This document shows positions 17,800 to 18,821 of a stretch of DNA of 18,821 nt, in pieces. How positions within the stretch are numbered: position 1 is the first letter of the stretch; the number at the start of each line of letters is the position of its first letter. The notes under the pieces were generated by a model. It searched no databases and had not been told where the DNA came from. It saw nothing but the letters and a program-made list of their open reading frames with translations. A program made the position numbers and the translations under genes. The DNA is from CAZSNH01 sp052388455. GTDB lineage: Bacteria; Pseudomonadota; Alphaproteobacteria; Rhizobiales; Hyphomicrobiaceae. Location: NCBI GenBank assembly GCA_052388455.1, contig JBQTIA010000049.1, forward strand, positions 1 to 18,821, in the 5' to 3' direction.

Positions 17800-18216
17800 A
17801 TGAAGAAGTGGGTTCTGGCGGCAGCCATCGCGCTGGCCGCTCCCGCTGTCGCCTCGGCCGAGGATGTCGAGGCCGGCAAGGCGCAGTTCAACAAGTGCAA
17901 GGCCTGCCACCAGATCGGCGAAGGCGCCAAGAACGCGCTCGGCCCTCAGCTGAACGGCATCGTCGGCCGCAAGGCGGGCACGGCGGAAGGCTTCGCCGGT
18001 TACTCGGAAGGCGTGAAGAAGAAGGGTGAAGAGGGCTTCGTCTGGGACGACGCCAATCTCATCGCCTGGATTCAGGGTGACGATAAAGTCATCCCCGGCA
18101 ACAAGATGATTTTCGCCGGCATCAAGGATCCGGCCGAAGCGGCCAACGTCGTCGCCTACATCAAGAGCGCGGGCGGCGCGGGTGCTGCGGCTCCGGCTCC
18201 TGCCCCGGCGCCCTGA
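17800..18216 (+). CDS. Cytochrome c2/c550-type periplasmic electron carrier
   Basis: A 138-residue class I cytochrome c. Residues 1-20 are a signal peptide (cleavage ASA-ED). The heme site CKACH is at 33-37, and Met103 in GNKMIFAGI is the second ligand. GPQLNGIVGRKAGTAEGFAGYSE and FVWDDANLIAWIQ are the usual cytochrome c2 blocks. The mature protein ends in an Ala/Pro-rich tail (about 128-138). It should shuttle electrons between the bc1 complex and oxidases or reductases. GGGAGG at 17785-17790 precedes the ATG by nine bases. It has both ligands, unlike the 13824 cytochrome, and is followed by a strong terminator. Confidence 0.95.
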   Translation: MKKWVLAAAIALAAPAVASAEDVEAGKAQFNKCKACHQIGEGAKNALGPQLNGIVGRKAGTAEGFAGYSEGVKKKGEEGFVWDDANLIAWIQGDDKVIPGNKMIFAGIKDPAEAANVVAYIKSAGGAGAAAPAPAPAP

Positions 18217-18245
18217 TCGGCCGTCGAATCGAATTGAACGGCCCG

Positions 18246-18284
18246 ACACCGCGGACGGTCTCGTCCGCGGTGTTTTCGTTTCTC
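18246..18284 (+). terminator. Intrinsic terminator after the cytochrome c gene
   Basis: ACACCGCGGAC (18246-18256) pairs perfectly with GTCCGCGGTGT (18263-18273) around a six-base loop, and is followed by TTTCGTTT. It ends the cytochrome transcript and lies between convergent genes, so it may serve folK from the other strand less well. Confidence 0.88.
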
Positions 18285-18289
18285 CACGG

Positions 18290-18811
18290 TCACGGCGCAT
18301 CCGTGGCAAACGGCTCGATGCCCTGCCTGTCGACACGCTCCAGCCAGTCCGCGACGGACTTTCCCTGGATCACGAGCCCGGGCGCAATGTCGGCCAGCGG
18401 GGCCAGCACGAAGGCCCGCTCGGTGATGCGCGGATGCGGCAACGTGAGAGCCGCCGACGATACCGGGCCGGCGTGGTGGACGAGAATGTCGACGTCGATG
18501 TTGCGCGGTCCCCAGCGGCCGGCCCGGACACGGCCCATGGTGGCCTCGACACCTTGACAGGCTTTGAGCAGGCGAGCCGGAGACAGGCCGGTCGCCACGC
18601 CGACGCAGGCATTCGCGAACCAGTCCTGGTCGGTCACGCCCCAGGGCGGGGTCTTGAAGTCGCGCGAGCGCCGCTCGATCGCCACTCCGAAATCCGATTG
18701 AAGCAGGCCGATCGCCTCGGCGATGTTGGCGCGCTTGTCACCGACGTTGGACCCGAGCGCGAGGATCGCATCGAACTCCAGGCCCGGCGTCACTCCGCGC
18801 TGTTCGCTCAA
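18290..18811 (-). CDS. folK: 2-amino-4-hydroxy-6-hydroxymethyldihydropteridine diphosphokinase FolK
   Basis: A 173-residue cytoplasmic kinase of folate synthesis, transferring pyrophosphate from ATP to hydroxymethyldihydropterin. Motifs are ILALGSNVGDKRANIAEAI (16-34), the ATP-binding RWGPRNIDVDIL (99-110) and LPHPRITERAFVLAPL (123-138). The start appears to be TTG at 18811, because GGAG at 18818-18821 lies six bases upstream; GTG at codon 7 is an alternative but less well placed. Something upstream, possibly folB, is cut off by the window edge. Confidence 0.94.
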   Translation of the reverse strand: MSEQRGVTPGLEFDAILALGSNVGDKRANIAEAIGLLQSDFGVAIERRSRDFKTPPWGVTDQDWFANACVGVATGLSPARLLKACQGVEATMGRVRAGRWGPRNIDVDILVHHAGPVSSAALTLPHPRITERAFVLAPLADIAPGLVIQGKSVADWLERVDRQGIEPFATDAP

Positions 18812-18817
18812 CGTAAA

Positions 18818-18821
18818 CTCC
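18818..18821 (-). promoter_or_regulatory. Ribosome binding site deciding the TTG start of folK
   Basis: On the minus strand, GGAG followed by six bases and TTG sits at the window edge and supports the non-ATG start of folK at 18811. Confidence 0.6.

Overview
The window looks like chromosomal DNA of an alphaproteobacterium, most likely order Hyphomicrobiales (Rhizobiales). It is GC-rich with strong third-position GC. The gene neighbourhoods hslV-acetyltransferase-hslU, hisB-DUF2628-hisH, dnaK-dnaJ and pyrF-DUF1330 are familiar from that group, and the three small class I cytochromes c and the COG3904-type ClpP-like periplasmic protein also fit. The genus cannot be fixed from the sequence alone.

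Layout. 1-389 carries no convincing gene but holds a dense series of inverted repeats. 390-1409 (+) encodes a YkgJ-like cysteine-cluster protein and a VOC/glyoxalase-fold protein. 1424-2941 (-) and 3100-3861 (+) are a divergent pair: an exported ClpP/crotonase-fold protein and an unknown two-helix membrane protein. 3917-4069 is a palindromic intergenic repeat. 4146-7207 (-) is a proteostasis block: a J-domain protein, then hslV-GNAT-hslU read as an operon. 7349-9142 (+) is the histidine operon segment hisB-DUF2628-hisH. Instead of the commonly seen hisA-hisF it meets, tail to tail, a vapB-vapC type toxin-antitoxin pair (9148-9836, -). 10142-13332 (+) is dnaK-dnaJ. 13414-14255 holds two tandem overlapping cytochrome c genes, followed by an FMN reductase, pyrF and a DUF1330 protein. 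16006-17547 (-) is an RTX-repeat secreted protein. 17800-18216 (+) is a third cytochrome c, closed by a strong terminator, facing folK (-) at the window end.

Themes. Protein quality control is prominent: HslUV protease, DnaK, DnaJ, a second J-protein and a ClpP-fold exported protein lie within about 11 kb. Two genes 0.9 kb apart carry single in-frame stop codons in otherwise intact frames: the PIN toxin (TGA where a tryptophan is expected) and dnaK (TAA at codon 83). The dnaK stop is the most surprising point, because DnaK is normally essential or nearly so; sequencing error, a second copy, or real decay must be told apart. The second tandem cytochrome has lost the expected axial methionine. 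No clearly new multi-gene defence or biosynthetic system is evident.
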